A stretch of 64,000 nt of DNA from Cyanobacterium sp. uoEpiScrs1 (GTDB taxonomy: Bacteria > Cyanobacteriota > Cyanobacteriia > Cyanobacteriales > Microcystaceae), in assembly GCF_947331815.1 (NCBI RefSeq), contig NZ_OX373462.1, positions 1,165,376-1,229,375 of the forward strand. The letters are read 5' to 3'. Below the pieces are notes generated by a model, which worked only from the letters and a program-made list of their open reading frames with translations, made no database searches and was not told where the DNA came from. The stretch's first letter is position 1. The number at the start of each line of letters is the position of its first letter. Positions 29,040-39,172 of the stretch are shown here, one piece after another. The translations under genes and the position numbers were made by a program.

Positions 29040-29441
29040 ATGGCACCTAACGATACTATCTCAGATATGCTCACTCGCATCCGCAATGCTTGTGCCGTAC
29101 GGCATCCCACTACCCATGTGCCGACCACAAAAATGACCCGCAGCATTGCTCAAGTTCTCAAGGAAGAGGGCTTTATTGAAGACTTTAAAGAAACTGGAGA
29201 AGGAGTTAAACAATTTCTTGTCCTGACTCTGAAGTACAAAGACAAAAGCCGTCAACCCATTATAAATATGCTTAAGCGGGCAAGTAAACCAGGATTACGA
29301 GTCTATTCTAAACGGAAGGACTTGCCTAGAGTACTCGGCGGCATTGGTATTGCAATCATTTCTACCTCCAAAGGTGTTATGACTGACCGAGAAGCAAGAC
29401 GTCAAAATGTGGGTGGCGAAATCTTATGCTACATTTGGTAG
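29040..29441 (+). CDS. rpsH: 30S ribosomal protein S8
   Basis: 30S central-domain assembly protein, 133 residues. Starts with [17 protein letters not shown] and ends with the family signature ([20 protein letters not shown]). In this lineage, as in cyanobacteria generally, rpsN is not between rplE and rpsH. Confidence 0.97.
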   Translation: MAPNDTISDMLTRIRNACAVRHPTTHVPTTKMTRSIAQVLKEEGFIEDFKETGEGVKQFLVLTLKYKDKSRQPIINMLKRASKPGLRVYSKRKDLPRVLGGIGIAIISTSKGVMTDREARRQNVGGEILCYIW

Positions 29442-29496
29442 CGTTTTCAGTAAACAGTAACTGATAATTTATAACTGATAATTGGTAATTAAACCT

Positions 29497-30036
29497 ATGT
29501 CTCGTATTGGTAAACGCCCAATTCTCATTCCTAATAAAGTGACCATCGAGATCAACGGGCAATATATAGCAGCCAAAGGACCTAAAGGATCGTTAGATAT
29601 AACCCTTTCCGAAAAAGTCAAGGTGGTTAAAGAATCAGACACTCTGTTGATAGAACGAGCAGATAATTCTCGTACTGCCAGAGAACGTCATGGACTTAGT
29701 CGTACCCTTGTCGCAAATATGGTTGAAGGAGTATCTAAAGGTTTTGAAAAACGCCTTAGCATCCAGGGAGTGGGCTATCGAGCTCAAGCCCAGGGAAGCA
29801 AACTTATTCTGAACGTGGGCTATAGCAAACCCGTTGAAATGATTATGCCCCAAGGGATTCAAGTAGTAGTTGAAAACAACACCCAAGTGGTGGTCAGCGG
29901 CATAAATAAAGAAATTGTGGGAAATGTTGCAGCCCAGATTCGTGCTGTACGTCCACCAGAAGTTTATAAAGGCAAAGGTATTCGTTATATGGGCGAATTT
30001 GTCAGACGTAAGGCAGGTAAGGCAGGTAAAAAATAA
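29497..30036 (+). CDS. rplF: 50S ribosomal protein L6
   Basis: 50S protein near the sarcin-ricin loop and factor-binding site, 179 residues from the ATG at 29497 (MSRIGKRPI), the family start; an in-frame start five codons upstream is unnecessary. Contains [17 protein letters not shown] and the C-terminal signature [20 protein letters not shown]. Confidence 0.97.
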   Translation: MSRIGKRPILIPNKVTIEINGQYIAAKGPKGSLDITLSEKVKVVKESDTLLIERADNSRTARERHGLSRTLVANMVEGVSKGFEKRLSIQGVGYRAQAQGSKLILNVGYSKPVEMIMPQGIQVVVENNTQVVVSGINKEIVGNVAAQIRAVRPPEVYKGKGIRYMGEFVRRKAGKAGKK

Positions 30037-30038
30037 AT

Positions 30039-30401
30039 ATGAAACTCACGCGTAGACAATCAGTTCAACGTCGCCATCGACGAATTCGCAAAAAAGTAAG
30101 CGGTACGACCGAGTGCCCTCGTCTGGCAGTTTTCCGTTCTAATCAGCATATCTATGCTCAAGTTATTGATGATATAGATCAGCAAACCTTGGCTGCTGCC
30201 TCAACTTTAGAACCAGTTTTGAAGAAATCTTTGTTTTCAGGGTCTACTTGTGAAGCATCAGCTGCAGTAGGTAAATTGATTGCTCAACGGACTATCAATA
30301 AGGGAATTGAAAAAGTTGTCTTTGATCGAGGGGGGAATCTTTACCATGGGCGAGTTAAAGCATTGGCAGATGCAGCTCGTGAAGCTGGATTACAGTTTTA
30401 A
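30039..30401 (+). CDS. rplR: 50S ribosomal protein L18
   Basis: 5S rRNA-binding protein, 120 residues. Basic N-terminus ([19 protein letters not shown]), [18 protein letters not shown] and the C-terminal [20 protein letters not shown]. Two bases after rplF. Confidence 0.97.
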   Translation: MKLTRRQSVQRRHRRIRKKVSGTTECPRLAVFRSNQHIYAQVIDDIDQQTLAAASTLEPVLKKSLFSGSTCEASAAVGKLIAQRTINKGIEKVVFDRGGNLYHGRVKALADAAREAGLQF

Positions 30402-30439
30402 ACACAACGAAATAATATCTCAATGTAAGGGTAGAAATT

Positions 30440-30961
30440 ATGGCAAAGCGTCGTAAAGGCAGCCGAACAAAAGCAAAAGAGACCAACTGGCAAGAACGGG
30501 TAATTCAAATTCGTCGGGTTAGTAAAGTTGTTAAAGGCGGTAAAAAACTTAGTTTTCGAGCTATCGTCGTCGTCGGCAATGAAAACGGACAAGTCGGCGT
30601 TGGTGTTGGCAAAGCCGGAGATGTTATTGGAGCAGTTCGTAAAGGAGTTGCTGACGGGAAGAAACAATTAATAGAAGTATCTTTAAACAAAGCTAGCTCT
30701 GTTACCCATATTGCTAAAGGTATTTCTGGTGGAGCTAAAGTTGTTGTTAGACCTGCTGCTCCCGGTACAGGAGTAATTGCAGGGGGAGCTGTGCGTACTG
30801 TCTTGGAATTAGCAGGTGTAAAAAATATTCTGGCCAAACAACTTGGTTCGAGTAATCCTCTCAACAATGCTAGAGCTGTGATTAACGCGCTTGAAGGCAT
30901 TCGGACTTTCTCCGATGTCGCACAGGAGCGGGGTGTTCCCCTGGAATATCTTTACACCTAA
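30440..30961 (+). CDS. rpsE: 30S ribosomal protein S5
   Basis: 30S fidelity protein at the mRNA entry site, 173 residues. Double-stranded RNA-binding N-terminal domain ([27 protein letters not shown]-like [16 protein letters not shown]) and the [19 protein letters not shown] block. rpmD (L30) does not follow, as usual for cyanobacteria. Confidence 0.98.
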   Translation: MAKRRKGSRTKAKETNWQERVIQIRRVSKVVKGGKKLSFRAIVVVGNENGQVGVGVGKAGDVIGAVRKGVADGKKQLIEVSLNKASSVTHIAKGISGGAKVVVRPAAPGTGVIAGGAVRTVLELAGVKNILAKQLGSSNPLNNARAVINALEGIRTFSDVAQERGVPLEYLYT

Positions 30962-31039
30962 TTCCTAGACTCCAATGGATTGTCAAGGGATCAGGAAATA
31001 TGACTCGCTAAAAGTTAAATATCCAAAACAAAGAAAATT

Positions 31040-31486
31040 ATGAAAATTAATGAAGCCGTACCAAAAGAAGGCTCCAAAAGACGTCGTCGTCGTGTTGGAC
31101 GGGGAATTTCTGCCGGACAAGGAGCAAGTTGTGGTTTTGGAATGCGGGGGCAAAAATCTCGCTCAGGGACGGGTACAAAGCCTGGATTTGAAGGGGGACA
31201 AATGCCACTATATCGCCGTATTCCAAAATTAAAACACTTTCCCATAGTTAATCCCCATAACTATACCATTATTAATCTAGATAAATTGAATTCTCTGCTT
31301 CCTCAAACCGAAGTTACTCTAGAAAGTTTACTCGAGCAAGGGGTTGTTACCAGTAATGATGGTCCATTAAAAGTATTGGGAAATGGAAAACTGGACAGAT
31401 CTTTGGTAATTAAAGCAGCAGCTTTTACGAAAAGTGCCAAGAAAAAAATAGAAACAGCTGGAGGAAGTTGGCAAGAGTTATCTTAA
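31040..31486 (+). CDS. rplO: 50S ribosomal protein L15
   Basis: Late-assembly 50S protein, 148 residues. Gly/Arg-rich start ([46 protein letters not shown]) and a globular C-terminal part. Overlapping short frames here are shadows. Followed by secY as in the spc operon. Confidence 0.97.
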   Translation: MKINEAVPKEGSKRRRRRVGRGISAGQGASCGFGMRGQKSRSGTGTKPGFEGGQMPLYRRIPKLKHFPIVNPHNYTIINLDKLNSLLPQTEVTLESLLEQGVVTSNDGPLKVLGNGKLDRSLVIKAAAFTKSAKKKIETAGGSWQELS

Positions 31487-31564
31487 AAATTTCTCCAAAA
31501 AATACCGAAAACGATTAATAATTGATAAGTAATAATTGATCATTGATAACTGAGGTAGCCATTA

Positions 31565-32881
31565 ATGGTTGTCAGTCGAGATAAAACACCTACAGCACAA
31601 GAGACATTTTTACAAATGGCTCAAGCAGCCGGTCTTCGAGGTCGGCTTTTGATAACCATTGGATTATTGATTTTGATTCGTTTTGGGATTTTTATCCCCA
31701 TTCCAGGAATTGATCGTGAAGCCTTTGCCGCCGCTATTAGCAATAGCCCTATTTTAGGTTTTTTGGATATTTTTACGGGGGGAGGGATTGCTGCCTTAGG
31801 AATCTTTGCCTTAGGAATTCTCCCGTTTATTAATGCATCCATTATCATGCAGCTATTAACGGCTGCCATCCCTGCTTTAGAAGATTTACAAAAAAATGAA
31901 GGAGAAGCAGGAAGACGCAAAATTTCACAGATAACTCGTTATGTTGCCCTAGGTTGGTGTATTGTTCAGAGTTCTGGCATTACTGTTGGTCTATTGAGAC
32001 AGTATGCCCTTAATAACCAGTTCTGGTTTATCCCCGAAACGGTTTTAGCTCTAACTGCTGGCTCAATGTTTGTCATGTGGGTATCAGAAATTATTACTGA
32101 ACGAGGAATTGGCAATGGTGCATCTTTATTGATTTTTGTCAATATTGTTGCGAGTCTACCAAGAACCTTAGGCAATACAATAGACTATGCTCAAACAGGC
32201 GGACAGCAAGCTGTAGCTCAAGTCATTATTCTTTTGTTAGTATTTCTGGTCATGATTGTGGGGATTGTATTTGTTCAGGAAGGAACCAGACGTATTCCCA
32301 TCATTTCAGCTCGCCGTCAAGTAGGCAGAAGATTGTACAGGGAAAGAACTAGTTATTTACCTCTAAGGTTGAATCAAGGCGGAGTAATGCCAATTATTTT
32401 TGCTTCCGCTGTTTTGATTTTACCTCAGTCCTTAGCAGGATTTTTTAGTAATCAAGGACCAGTCAGTCAAATATTAGTTCGGATAGCTAATACCCTGCGT
32501 CCTGGAACTTGGAGTTACATCGGAGTTTACTCATTGTTAATTCTATTTTTTAGTTATTTCTATGCTTCCCTAATCATGAATCCCGAAGATGTATCTAAAA
32601 ATCTTAAGAAAATGGGAGCAAGTATTCCAGGGATTCGTCCAGGAGATAAAACGAAACAATATTTAGAGGGAGTTCTCAATCGTCTAACTTTCCTCGGGGC
32701 AATCTTTTTAAGCATTGTCGCAACCGTACCAACTCTAGTTGAAGGAGCAACTGGGGTGACAACCTTTCGGGGATTGGGTGCAACTTCCCTTTTAATTCTC
32801 GTGGGGGTCGCTATTGATACCGCTAAACAAATTCAAACTTATGTTATCTCTCAAAGATATGAGGGAATGATTAAACAGTAG
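31565..32881 (+). CDS. secY: Preprotein translocase subunit SecY
   Basis: Channel-forming subunit of the Sec translocon in plasma and thylakoid membranes, 438 residues with about ten hydrophobic helices. Diagnostic parts: the plug/TM2 region after FGIFIPIPGIDREAF, the GGxxxLGIFALGILPFINASI block, and the cytosolic loop QEGTRRIPIISARRQVGRR. Located between rplO and adk, the normal place. Frame intact. Confidence 0.97.
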   Translation: MVVSRDKTPTAQETFLQMAQAAGLRGRLLITIGLLILIRFGIFIPIPGIDREAFAAAISNSPILGFLDIFTGGGIAALGIFALGILPFINASIIMQLLTAAIPALEDLQKNEGEAGRRKISQITRYVALGWCIVQSSGITVGLLRQYALNNQFWFIPETVLALTAGSMFVMWVSEIITERGIGNGASLLIFVNIVASLPRTLGNTIDYAQTGGQQAVAQVIILLLVFLVMIVGIVFVQEGTRRIPIISARRQVGRRLYRERTSYLPLRLNQGGVMPIIFASAVLILPQSLAGFFSNQGPVSQILVRIANTLRPGTWSYIGVYSLLILFFSYFYASLIMNPEDVSKNLKKMGASIPGIRPGDKTKQYLEGVLNRLTFLGAIFLSIVATVPTLVEGATGVTTFRGLGATSLLILVGVAIDTAKQIQTYVISQRYEGMIKQ

Positions 32882-32964
32882 ATGATTTAGAAAATAGGGC
32901 AATTCAATTACCCCCATTCCCTATTTTTGATAAAGCTTAACTAACCTCGAGATCAACAATAGTT

Positions 32965-33528
32965 ATGAGTCATGCAAAGGGATTAATTTTTTTAGGACCT
33001 CCGGGTTCAGGAAAAGGAACCCAAGCCCAACTTTTATCAAAACAATTAGCAATGCCCCATATCTCAACCGGAGAAATATTAAGGGAAGCAATCAGTAAAA
33101 AGACAGAATTAGGAGAAAAAGCTCAATTTTACGTTTATCAAGGAGAGTTAGTGCCTGACGAGTTACTGTTAGACTTAATTAGAGAACGATTTAACCAGAA
33201 TGATATCCAAAGTGGATGGATTTTAGATGGTTTTCCCCGGAACGTTTCCCAGGCAACTTTTTTGGATAAACTTTTATTAGAGTTAGGGAAATTTTCGGAA
33301 CAAGTTATCAATTTGGAAGTATCCGATAAGCGGCTTGTTGAACGACTTCTATTAAGGGGTCGTAAAGACGATACTGCAGAAACCATTCGTCGTCGATTAG
33401 AAGTTTATCGAGAGAAAACACAGCCAGTTATTGATTATTATCGACAACATTGTCGGTTAACTTCTGTGGATGGAAACCACACACTAGAAGAAGTAACTGC
33501 CTCTTTGAAAGAGGTTATTACCATTTGA
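32965..33528 (+). CDS. adk: Adenylate kinase
   Basis: Converts ATP and AMP to two ADP. P-loop GPPGSGKGT at about residues 11-19, AMP-binding HISTGEILREA and the conserved GWILDGFPRN. At 187 residues it is the short form with a reduced lid (LLLRGRKDDTAETIRRRLEVY), as typical of cyanobacteria. Encoded after secY; map (methionine aminopeptidase) is not present in between adk and infA. Confidence 0.96.
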   Translation: MSHAKGLIFLGPPGSGKGTQAQLLSKQLAMPHISTGEILREAISKKTELGEKAQFYVYQGELVPDELLLDLIRERFNQNDIQSGWILDGFPRNVSQATFLDKLLLELGKFSEQVINLEVSDKRLVERLLLRGRKDDTAETIRRRLEVYREKTQPVIDYYRQHCRLTSVDGNHTLEEVTASLKEVITI

Positions 33529-33679
33529 TTGAGCGATAGAGTTAAACCTAAATTGATGAACTCCGCGACCTCAAAATTTTTGATAAGATGAGCGGAGAGT
33601 ATGAACTATAGCGCTCACACGTTTGACTACTGAAATTAACTAATTCCTATTTTTAGTGTACCATTTGAGGCTTAATCTT

Positions 33680-33907
33680 TTGTCTAAACAAGATTTAATT
33701 GAAATGGAGGGAACAGTAACAGAATCTCTCCCTAATGCTATGTTTAGAGTTGATCTTGATAACGGATTTAATGTGTTAGCTCATATTTCAGGGAAAATAC
33801 GTCGTAACTATATTAAAATTCTGCCAGGTGATCGCGTTAAGGTTGAATTAACTCCTTACGATCTAACTAAGGGGAGAATTACTTATCGGCTAAAGACGAA
33901 AAAATAA
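33680..33907 (+). CDS. infA: Translation initiation factor IF-1
   Basis: Binds the 30S A site during initiation. Start is taken as the TTG at 33680 ([13 protein letters not shown]), with GAGG nine bases upstream, because the protein then matches the 75-residue family exactly. A GTG at 33656 is in frame but would add eight odd residues. OB-fold sequence is complete ([38 protein letters not shown]). Confidence 0.95.
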   Translation: MSKQDLIEMEGTVTESLPNAMFRVDLDNGFNVLAHISGKIRRNYIKILPGDRVKVELTPYDLTKGRITYRLKTKK

Positions 33908-34023
33908 GGGATCATTTGGCTGAAGCTCGATAACAATTCCTTAAGAAAATTGTTACATTGACTAAATTTGAAGACAATTATTGTTATAATAATAAGCTTG
34001 CAGTCGAAGCTGTAGAAACTAAA

Positions 34024-34137
34024 ATGAAAGTTAGAGCATCAGTAAAGAAAATGTGTGAAAAATGTCGGGTTATCCGACGGCGTGGGCGGGTGATGGTCAT
34101 TTGTACCAATCCTAAACACAAACAACGTCAAGGTTAG
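34024..34137 (+). CDS. rpmJ: 50S ribosomal protein L36
   Basis: A 37-residue zinc-ribbon protein: [19 protein letters not shown], then a Cys ([12 protein letters not shown]) and a His as further ligands. The CxxC plus C/H set is intact. It lies between infA and rpsM as in all cyanobacteria. Confidence 0.97.
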   Translation: MKVRASVKKMCEKCRVIRRRGRVMVICTNPKHKQRQG

Positions 34138-34208
34138 TCGTTGTAGTTATACAAGAATGAAACAATTTCTAAAAACGCAAACAGCAATATTGTAGAGGGA
34201 GAAAAAAC

Positions 34209-34592
34209 GTGGCAAGGATAGCTGGGGTAGACCTGCCTCGGGATAAACGGGTGGAGATTAGTCTAACTTATTTATTTGGCATCGGTCTATCGAGGTCTCA
34301 AAAAATTTTAGCAGAAACAGGAGTTAATCCCGATACTCGGGTTAGAGATTTAAGCGATGAAGAGGTTGCCGCTTTGCGTGCTTACATCGAAACTAACTAT
34401 CAAATCGAAGGGGATTTGAGACGTTGGGAGGCGATGAACATCAAGCGCCTAGCAGATATTGGTACCTATAGAGGTCGTCGTCATCGCCAAGGGCTACCAG
34501 TGCGGGGACAACGTACTAGAACCAATGCTCGTACTCGTCGCGGTAGAAGACTTACCGTTGCTGGGAAGAAAAAGGCCCCCTCTAAAAAATAA
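34209..34592 (+). CDS. rpsM: 30S ribosomal protein S13
   Basis: 30S head protein contacting the P-site tRNA and 50S, 127 residues. Starts with GTG ([20 protein letters not shown]), preceded by GAGGGAG. Contains [20 protein letters not shown] and the Lys-rich tail. Confidence 0.97.
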   Translation: MARIAGVDLPRDKRVEISLTYLFGIGLSRSQKILAETGVNPDTRVRDLSDEEVAALRAYIETNYQIEGDLRRWEAMNIKRLADIGTYRGRRHRQGLPVRGQRTRTNARTRRGRRLTVAGKKKAPSKK

Positions 34593-34640
34593 TAGGTTTC
34601 TATTGGTAATTGAGTTAGACAGAAAATTCAGTAAAGAACT

Positions 34641-35033
34641 ATGGCGCGACCAACAAAAAAAAGCGGTGCAAAGAAGCAGAAAAAAAATGTTCCTAATGGC
34701 ATTGCTCACATCCAATCTACCTTCAATAATACTATCGTTACCATTGCTGATACAAAAGGTGATGTCGTTTCTTGGGCATCAGCTGGCTCAAGCGGTTTTA
34801 AGGGAGCAAAAAAAGGGACTCCCTTTGCGGCACAGACTGCGGCCGATTCAGCTGGTCGACGAGCGATTGATCAAGGAATGCGGCAAATTGAAGTTATGGT
34901 CAGTGGTCCGGGAGCAGGACGTGAAACAGCTATTCGTGCTCTTCAAGGCGCAGGGCTAGAAATTACCCTTATTCGCGACGTTACTCCTATACCTCACAAT
35001 GGCTGTCGTCCACCAAAACGACGCCGAGTTTAG
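34641..35033 (+). CDS. rpsK: 30S ribosomal protein S11
   Basis: 30S platform protein, 130 residues. Family blocks are [42 protein letters not shown] and [19 protein letters not shown] at the C-terminus. Long overlapping frame from 34459 is a shadow. Confidence 0.97.
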   Translation: MARPTKKSGAKKQKKNVPNGIAHIQSTFNNTIVTIADTKGDVVSWASAGSSGFKGAKKGTPFAAQTAADSAGRRAIDQGMRQIEVMVSGPGAGRETAIRALQGAGLEITLIRDVTPIPHNGCRPPKRRRV

Positions 35034-35131
35034 CCAACGGTCGTGAATCTTTTAAAGATACAAAAGTTGACGTTGGACAAGGCGCTGATCCGCGTCTTAG
35101 AGGCATTTGACAATGAAGGGAGGTCATGGTC

Positions 35132-36076
35132 GTGGCGCAGTTTCAAATTGAGTGTATTGAGTCTAAGACTCAAAAGAACCAGAGTCAATACAGTAAGTTT
35201 ATCCTAGAACCTCTAGAACGAGGACAAGGAACAACGATGGGTAATGCTCTAAGACGAGTATTACTAGCTAATTTAGAGGGAACATCGGTCACGGCAATTC
35301 GTATTGCAGGAGTTAACCACGAATTTGCAACCATTCCAGGGGTTAGAGAGGATGTATTGGAGATCATGTTAAACATGAAAGAAATTGTCCTTAAAAGTTA
35401 TAGTGATCAGCCGCAAATTGGTCGTTTAGTAGCGACAGGGGCTGCCACCGTAACTGCGGCTAATTTCGAGTTACCCTCAGAAGTAGAGGCTATTGATCCG
35501 ACCCAGTACATTGCTACTCTGACAGAAGGGGCAAAGTTGGAGATGGAGTTTCGAGTTGAAAAAGGAACCGGATATAAAGGAATTTCTCGTCAGAAAGATG
35601 AATCTTCTTCTCTGGATTTCTTACAAATCGATGCAGTTTTCATGCCGGTCACCAAAGTTAATTATAGTGTAGAAGACATTAGGGGAGATGGGACTGAACC
35701 TAAAGATAGACTTATTTTAGAGATCTGGACAAATGGCAGTTTTAATCCAAAAGATGCTCTTTCTGAGGCAGCAGAGATTGTAGTGGACTTATTTAGTCCT
35801 CTTAAAGATCTCAATCAACTTGAAACTAGTCCCCCTGATTATCAAGACGACGATAATCCTCAAAGTCAGATTCCTATCGAAGAACTGCAACTTTCGGTGC
35901 GAGCTTACAATTGTCTGAAAAGGGCACAGATAAACACAGTCGCAGATTTATTGGATTATAGTCAAGAAGATCTTCTTGAGATCAAGAATTTTGGGCAGAA
36001 ATCTGCAGAAGAAGTGATTGAAGCATTACAAAAACGCTTGGGCATTACCTTACCTCAGGAAAAAGCTAAGCCATGA
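35132..36076 (+). CDS. rpoA: DNA-directed RNA polymerase alpha subunit
   Basis: Alpha subunit nucleates polymerase assembly and its C-terminal domain contacts UP elements and activators. I start at the GTG at 35132 (AQFQIECIESKTQ), with GGGAGG seven bases upstream; the ATG at 35126 would sit almost on top of the ribosome-binding site. This gives 314 residues, the usual cyanobacterial length. N-terminal domain to about 230 (FILEPLERGQGTTMGNALRR), acidic linker (DYQDDDNPQSQIP), then the helix-hairpin-helix C-terminal domain (SVRAYNCLKRAQINTVADLL, KNFGQKSAEEVIEAL). Confidence 0.97.
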   Translation: MAQFQIECIESKTQKNQSQYSKFILEPLERGQGTTMGNALRRVLLANLEGTSVTAIRIAGVNHEFATIPGVREDVLEIMLNMKEIVLKSYSDQPQIGRLVATGAATVTAANFELPSEVEAIDPTQYIATLTEGAKLEMEFRVEKGTGYKGISRQKDESSSLDFLQIDAVFMPVTKVNYSVEDIRGDGTEPKDRLILEIWTNGSFNPKDALSEAAEIVVDLFSPLKDLNQLETSPPDYQDDDNPQSQIPIEELQLSVRAYNCLKRAQINTVADLLDYSQEDLLEIKNFGQKSAEEVIEALQKRLGITLPQEKAKP

Positions 36077-36170
36077 TTTAAGTCTTCAGATTATAGTGTT
36101 GCACGACAAAAATCTGAGGACTTAAACTTGATCCATTACATTACACTTTACTTTAGGAGGAGTAAGAGTT

Positions 36171-36521
36171 ATGCGTCATCAATGTCGTGTCCCCCAATTG
36201 GGCAAGCCAGCAGACCAACGAAAAGCTTTGTTGCGAGCACTCACAACGGAGTTGATTCGTCACGGTCAAATCACAACTACTAAAACTAGAGCTAAAGCAG
36301 TGCGCTCTGAAGTGGAAAGAATGATTACTTTAGCCAAAGATGGCTCTTTGGCAGCTAGACGCAGAGCAATGGGCTATATTTACGATAAGCAATTGGTCCA
36401 TGCCCTATTTGCAGAAGCAAAAGATCGCTATAGTAATCGTAATGGTGGTTACACTCGGGTCGCTCGCACTTTACGCCGTCGCGGAGATAACGCGGAAATG
36501 GCCATTATCGAGCTTGTCTAA
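36171..36521 (+). CDS. rplQ: 50S ribosomal protein L17
   Basis: 50S protein at the tunnel exit, 116 residues. Starts [20 protein letters not shown] and has the family block [21 protein letters not shown] clear AGGAGGAG precedes the start. Part of the rpoA-rplQ-truA segment. Confidence 0.97.
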   Translation: MRHQCRVPQLGKPADQRKALLRALTTELIRHGQITTTKTRAKAVRSEVERMITLAKDGSLAARRRAMGYIYDKQLVHALFAEAKDRYSNRNGGYTRVARTLRRRGDNAEMAIIELV

Positions 36522-36548
36522 ATTGTTTTGAAATTTGTTGCCGAGTTT

Positions 36549-37448
36549 ATGAACCGGACCCAACCACAAGAAAAACAAAGAGTTGCCCTGGTTATTCAGT
36601 ATCTAGGGAGTTGCTTTCATGGTTGGCAATGGCAGCCTAATCAGCGAACTATTCAAGCAGAAATCGAAACAGTTATTGCGCAAGTTCTTGAAACTAGAGT
36701 TACCTTGCACGGTGCAGGACGAACAGATGCTGGAGTACATGCAGCTGCTCAGGTGGCTCACTTTGATTGTTCTAGTCCCATTCCTGCCACTCGATGGGCA
36801 AAGATTATCAATTCCCGTCTGCATGAAGATATTCTCATTCGAGCCTCAGCCCTTGTTGCTAAAAACTGGCATGCTCGTTTTTCAGCTCAGTGGCGACGCT
36901 ATCGCTATACTCTCTATACAGAAAATCTGCCCAACCTATTCATAAAACCCTTTAGTTGGCACTATTATCATTCACCCTTAGATGAATCTCTAATGAACAG
37001 AGCTCTGAAACCATTGATGGGAAAACATCACCTAGCGGCTTTTTGTCGTACTGGTTCCCATCGTGAACATTATTGGGTTGAAATTCAAGCGGCTCATTGT
37101 TATCGGCAAGGGCCTTTTGTTCATATAGAAATTCAGGCCAATGGTTTTTTGTATGGGATGGTACGTTTATTAGTAGGGATATTAGTTGAAGTAGGCAGTG
37201 GTAAGCGTTCTGCCGACGAATTTACCGATATTTGGATGAATCAAAGAAGAGAAGAAGTTAAGTATTCTGCTCCAGCTAAAGGATTGTGTTTGCTGAGGGT
37301 CGGTTATCAAAATTTTCCTTTTCCTTCTAGTGTTTGGTTTGATACTCAACCATTTTTTGTATTTCATCAAAATTCTGTACCACAGTTTTCCGTGGATGAG
37401 CGGCCTATGGATTTGTGCCATCAGTCCCTAGAAGACTCAATAAAATAA
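36549..37448 (+). CDS. truA: tRNA pseudouridine(38-40) synthase
   Basis: Isomerises uridines 38-40 in the tRNA anticodon arm. Catalytic aspartate lies in [12 protein letters not shown]; other family parts are [34 protein letters not shown] and [23 protein letters not shown] use the ATG at 36549 (299 residues); a TTG at 36528 is also in frame and neither has a clear Shine-Dalgarno. The C-terminal ~40 residues after the core are variable. It sits between rplQ and rplM, the standard cyanobacterial arrangement. Confidence 0.94.
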   Translation: MNRTQPQEKQRVALVIQYLGSCFHGWQWQPNQRTIQAEIETVIAQVLETRVTLHGAGRTDAGVHAAAQVAHFDCSSPIPATRWAKIINSRLHEDILIRASALVAKNWHARFSAQWRRYRYTLYTENLPNLFIKPFSWHYYHSPLDESLMNRALKPLMGKHHLAAFCRTGSHREHYWVEIQAAHCYRQGPFVHIEIQANGFLYGMVRLLVGILVEVGSGKRSADEFTDIWMNQRREEVKYSAPAKGLCLLRVGYQNFPFPSSVWFDTQPFFVFHQNSVPQFSVDERPMDLCHQSLEDSIK

Positions 37449-37479
37449 ACTTTCTCTTAAATTACTCACTGAGTTATCC

Positions 37480-37938
37480 ATGAATAAAACCCTAACTTCA
37501 ACTCTAGAAAATATTGAACACGAATGGTATGTTGTCGATGCAACGGACCAACGTTTGGGGCGTTTAGCCTGTGAAATTGCAAAAGTTTTACGAGGAAAAA
37601 ATAAACCAACCTTCGCTCCCCATATGGACACAGGAGACTTTGTTATTGTAGTCAATGCCGAAAAGGTTATGGTAACTGGTAAAAAAAATTCCCAGAAACT
37701 ATACCGTCGTCATTCTGGACGACCAGGGGGAATGAAAATAGAGACCTTTGAAAAACTTCAGTCCCGTATTCCTGAGAGAATTGTCGAAAAAGCTGTCAAG
37801 GGCATGCTACCAAAGAACGCCTTGGGTCGTAAGTTATTTACAAAACTCAAAGTGTATTCCGGAGAAATTCATCCTCATCAAGCACAACAGCCTAAGCCAC
37901 TTAATGTTAACACTATTCCTAATGGAGGAAAAAATTAA
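37480..37938 (+). CDS. rplM: 50S ribosomal protein L13
   Basis: Early assembly 50S protein, 152 residues. Family sequence [38 protein letters not shown] and [13 protein letters not shown]. Its stop codon overlaps the rpsI start in TAATG, so the two are translationally coupled. Confidence 0.97.
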   Translation: MNKTLTSTLENIEHEWYVVDATDQRLGRLACEIAKVLRGKNKPTFAPHMDTGDFVIVVNAEKVMVTGKKNSQKLYRRHSGRPGGMKIETFEKLQSRIPERIVEKAVKGMLPKNALGRKLFTKLKVYSGEIHPHQAQQPKPLNVNTIPNGGKN

Positions 37939-38351
37939 TGCAAACTACTGCATCTGAAGATAAAGTTGTTTATTGGGGAACCGGACGTCGTAAGTCGGCG
38001 ATCGCAAGGGTTAGGTTGATACCTGGCAGTGGCGGACTCACTGTCAACGGAAAACCTGGTAACATTTACTTTAACCGAATTGCCTCCTATATCCAGTCAA
38101 TCAAAGCTCCATTGGAAACCTTGGGGTTAGAGAATAATTATGATATTCTAGTTACCTCTCATGGAGGAGGATTGACCGGTCAAGCGGATGCTGTTAAATT
38201 GGGGGTGGCGAGAGCATTATGTGAGTTGGCTCCCGAAAATCGCCAACCCTTAAAAGTTGAAGGGTATTTAACTCGTGATCCTAGAGCAAAAGAACGGAAG
38301 AAATACGGCTTACATAAAGCGCGTAAGGCTCCGCAATACTCAAAACGATAG
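37938..38351 (+). CDS. rpsI: 30S ribosomal protein S9
   Basis: 30S head protein whose C-terminal tail reaches the P-site tRNA, 137 residues. Contains [34 protein letters not shown] and the conserved end [16 protein letters not shown]. Overlaps rplM by one base. Confidence 0.97.
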   Translation: MQTTASEDKVVYWGTGRRKSAIARVRLIPGSGGLTVNGKPGNIYFNRIASYIQSIKAPLETLGLENNYDILVTSHGGGLTGQADAVKLGVARALCELAPENRQPLKVEGYLTRDPRAKERKKYGLHKARKAPQYSKR

Positions 38352-38401
38352 TTTACCCATCTTGTTAGGGATTATTAATCAATCATAGTAAAAGGAGTTT
38401 T

Positions 38402-38659
38402 ATGGCTAAACCAAACATTCATCCCACTTGGTATCCTGAATCAAAAGTAATTTGCAATGGGGAAGTCGTTATGACAGTAGGCTCGACTCAACCCGAAATT
38501 AATGTGGAAGTTTGGTCGGGAAATCACCCTTTTTATACTGGAACTCAAAAAATGATTGATACGGAAGGACGAATTGATCGTTTCCAAAAACGGTATGGGA
38601 ACTTTGGTAAAGGAGGCAATAAAAAATCTCAAAAAAAGTCTGATGCTTCCCAAAAATAG
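38402..38659 (+). CDS. rpmE: 50S ribosomal protein L31
   Basis: Subunit-bridging protein, 85 residues. [22 protein letters not shown] and [20 protein letters not shown] define the family. Only one Cys is present, so this is the zinc-free type usual in cyanobacteria. Last gene of the superoperon; its stop codon overlaps the left edge of the 37-bp hairpin. Confidence 0.96.
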   Translation: MAKPNIHPTWYPESKVICNGEVVMTVGSTQPEINVEVWSGNHPFYTGTQKMIDTEGRIDRFQKRYGNFGKGGNKKSQKKSDASQK

Positions 38660-38734
38660 CAACACATTATATTGAAAACCGTGGACTCAGCATAAGTTAT
38701 GCTGAGTCCACGGTTTTCAATATAATGTGTTGCT
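38658..38734 (+). terminator. 37-bp perfect hairpin closing the ribosomal superoperon
   Basis: Left arm 38658-38694 and right arm 38698-38734 are perfectly complementary over 37 bases with a three-base loop (AGT). The stem begins within the rpmE stop codon. Stem length is far beyond an ordinary intrinsic terminator and there is only TTCT after it, so it may also serve as a 3' stabiliser or RNase III substrate for the long mRNA. Confidence 0.8.
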
Positions 38735-39172
38735 TCTAGAATACAAGCAGTAGTTAACCAAACTTGAGTAAGATATGATCGCAAATCATCAATTTTGCTC
38801 TTGACATTTTGGGTAGATTTAATACAATCCAGCAGAAATTGTCAAGGACACAATCACTCTCGTGAAGTGATTGTGTGTGCTAGTTAATAGGTTATTGACT
38901 AATTGAGTCGGACAGAAACTCTTCAGTTGAGATTATTTCAAAAGATTCTATCCTATATTATTTTCCAGTCATATCATCAATCACATAGGCAAAAAAATAG
39001 TTGATTACTAGGAGCTTGCTTAATTACTCCGAGAAACACTGAAAATATTACCATCTTCAATATACTAAACAGATATCGTAATTTTTAAATTAATTCAAAC
39101 CGGCTTGAAAACAAAATCCTTGACATAATCTTGTTATTGTTAAATTAGAAGTATTAAAGTTAAGAGAATCTT
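38735..39172. other. Spacer between rpmE and prfA
   Basis: No coding frame. It contains a second hairpin (38848-38876), and should hold the prfA promoter. Confidence 0.5.
38848..38876. other. 11-bp hairpin
   Basis: ACACAATCACT pairs with AGTGATTGTGT around a seven-base loop. Stands about 110 bases after the main superoperon hairpin. Could be a secondary terminator or part of the prfA leader. Confidence 0.6.

Noticed and set aside
34459..34959. 166-codon frame overlapping rpsM and rpsK
   Set aside because: Shadow frame across two well-defined ribosomal genes.
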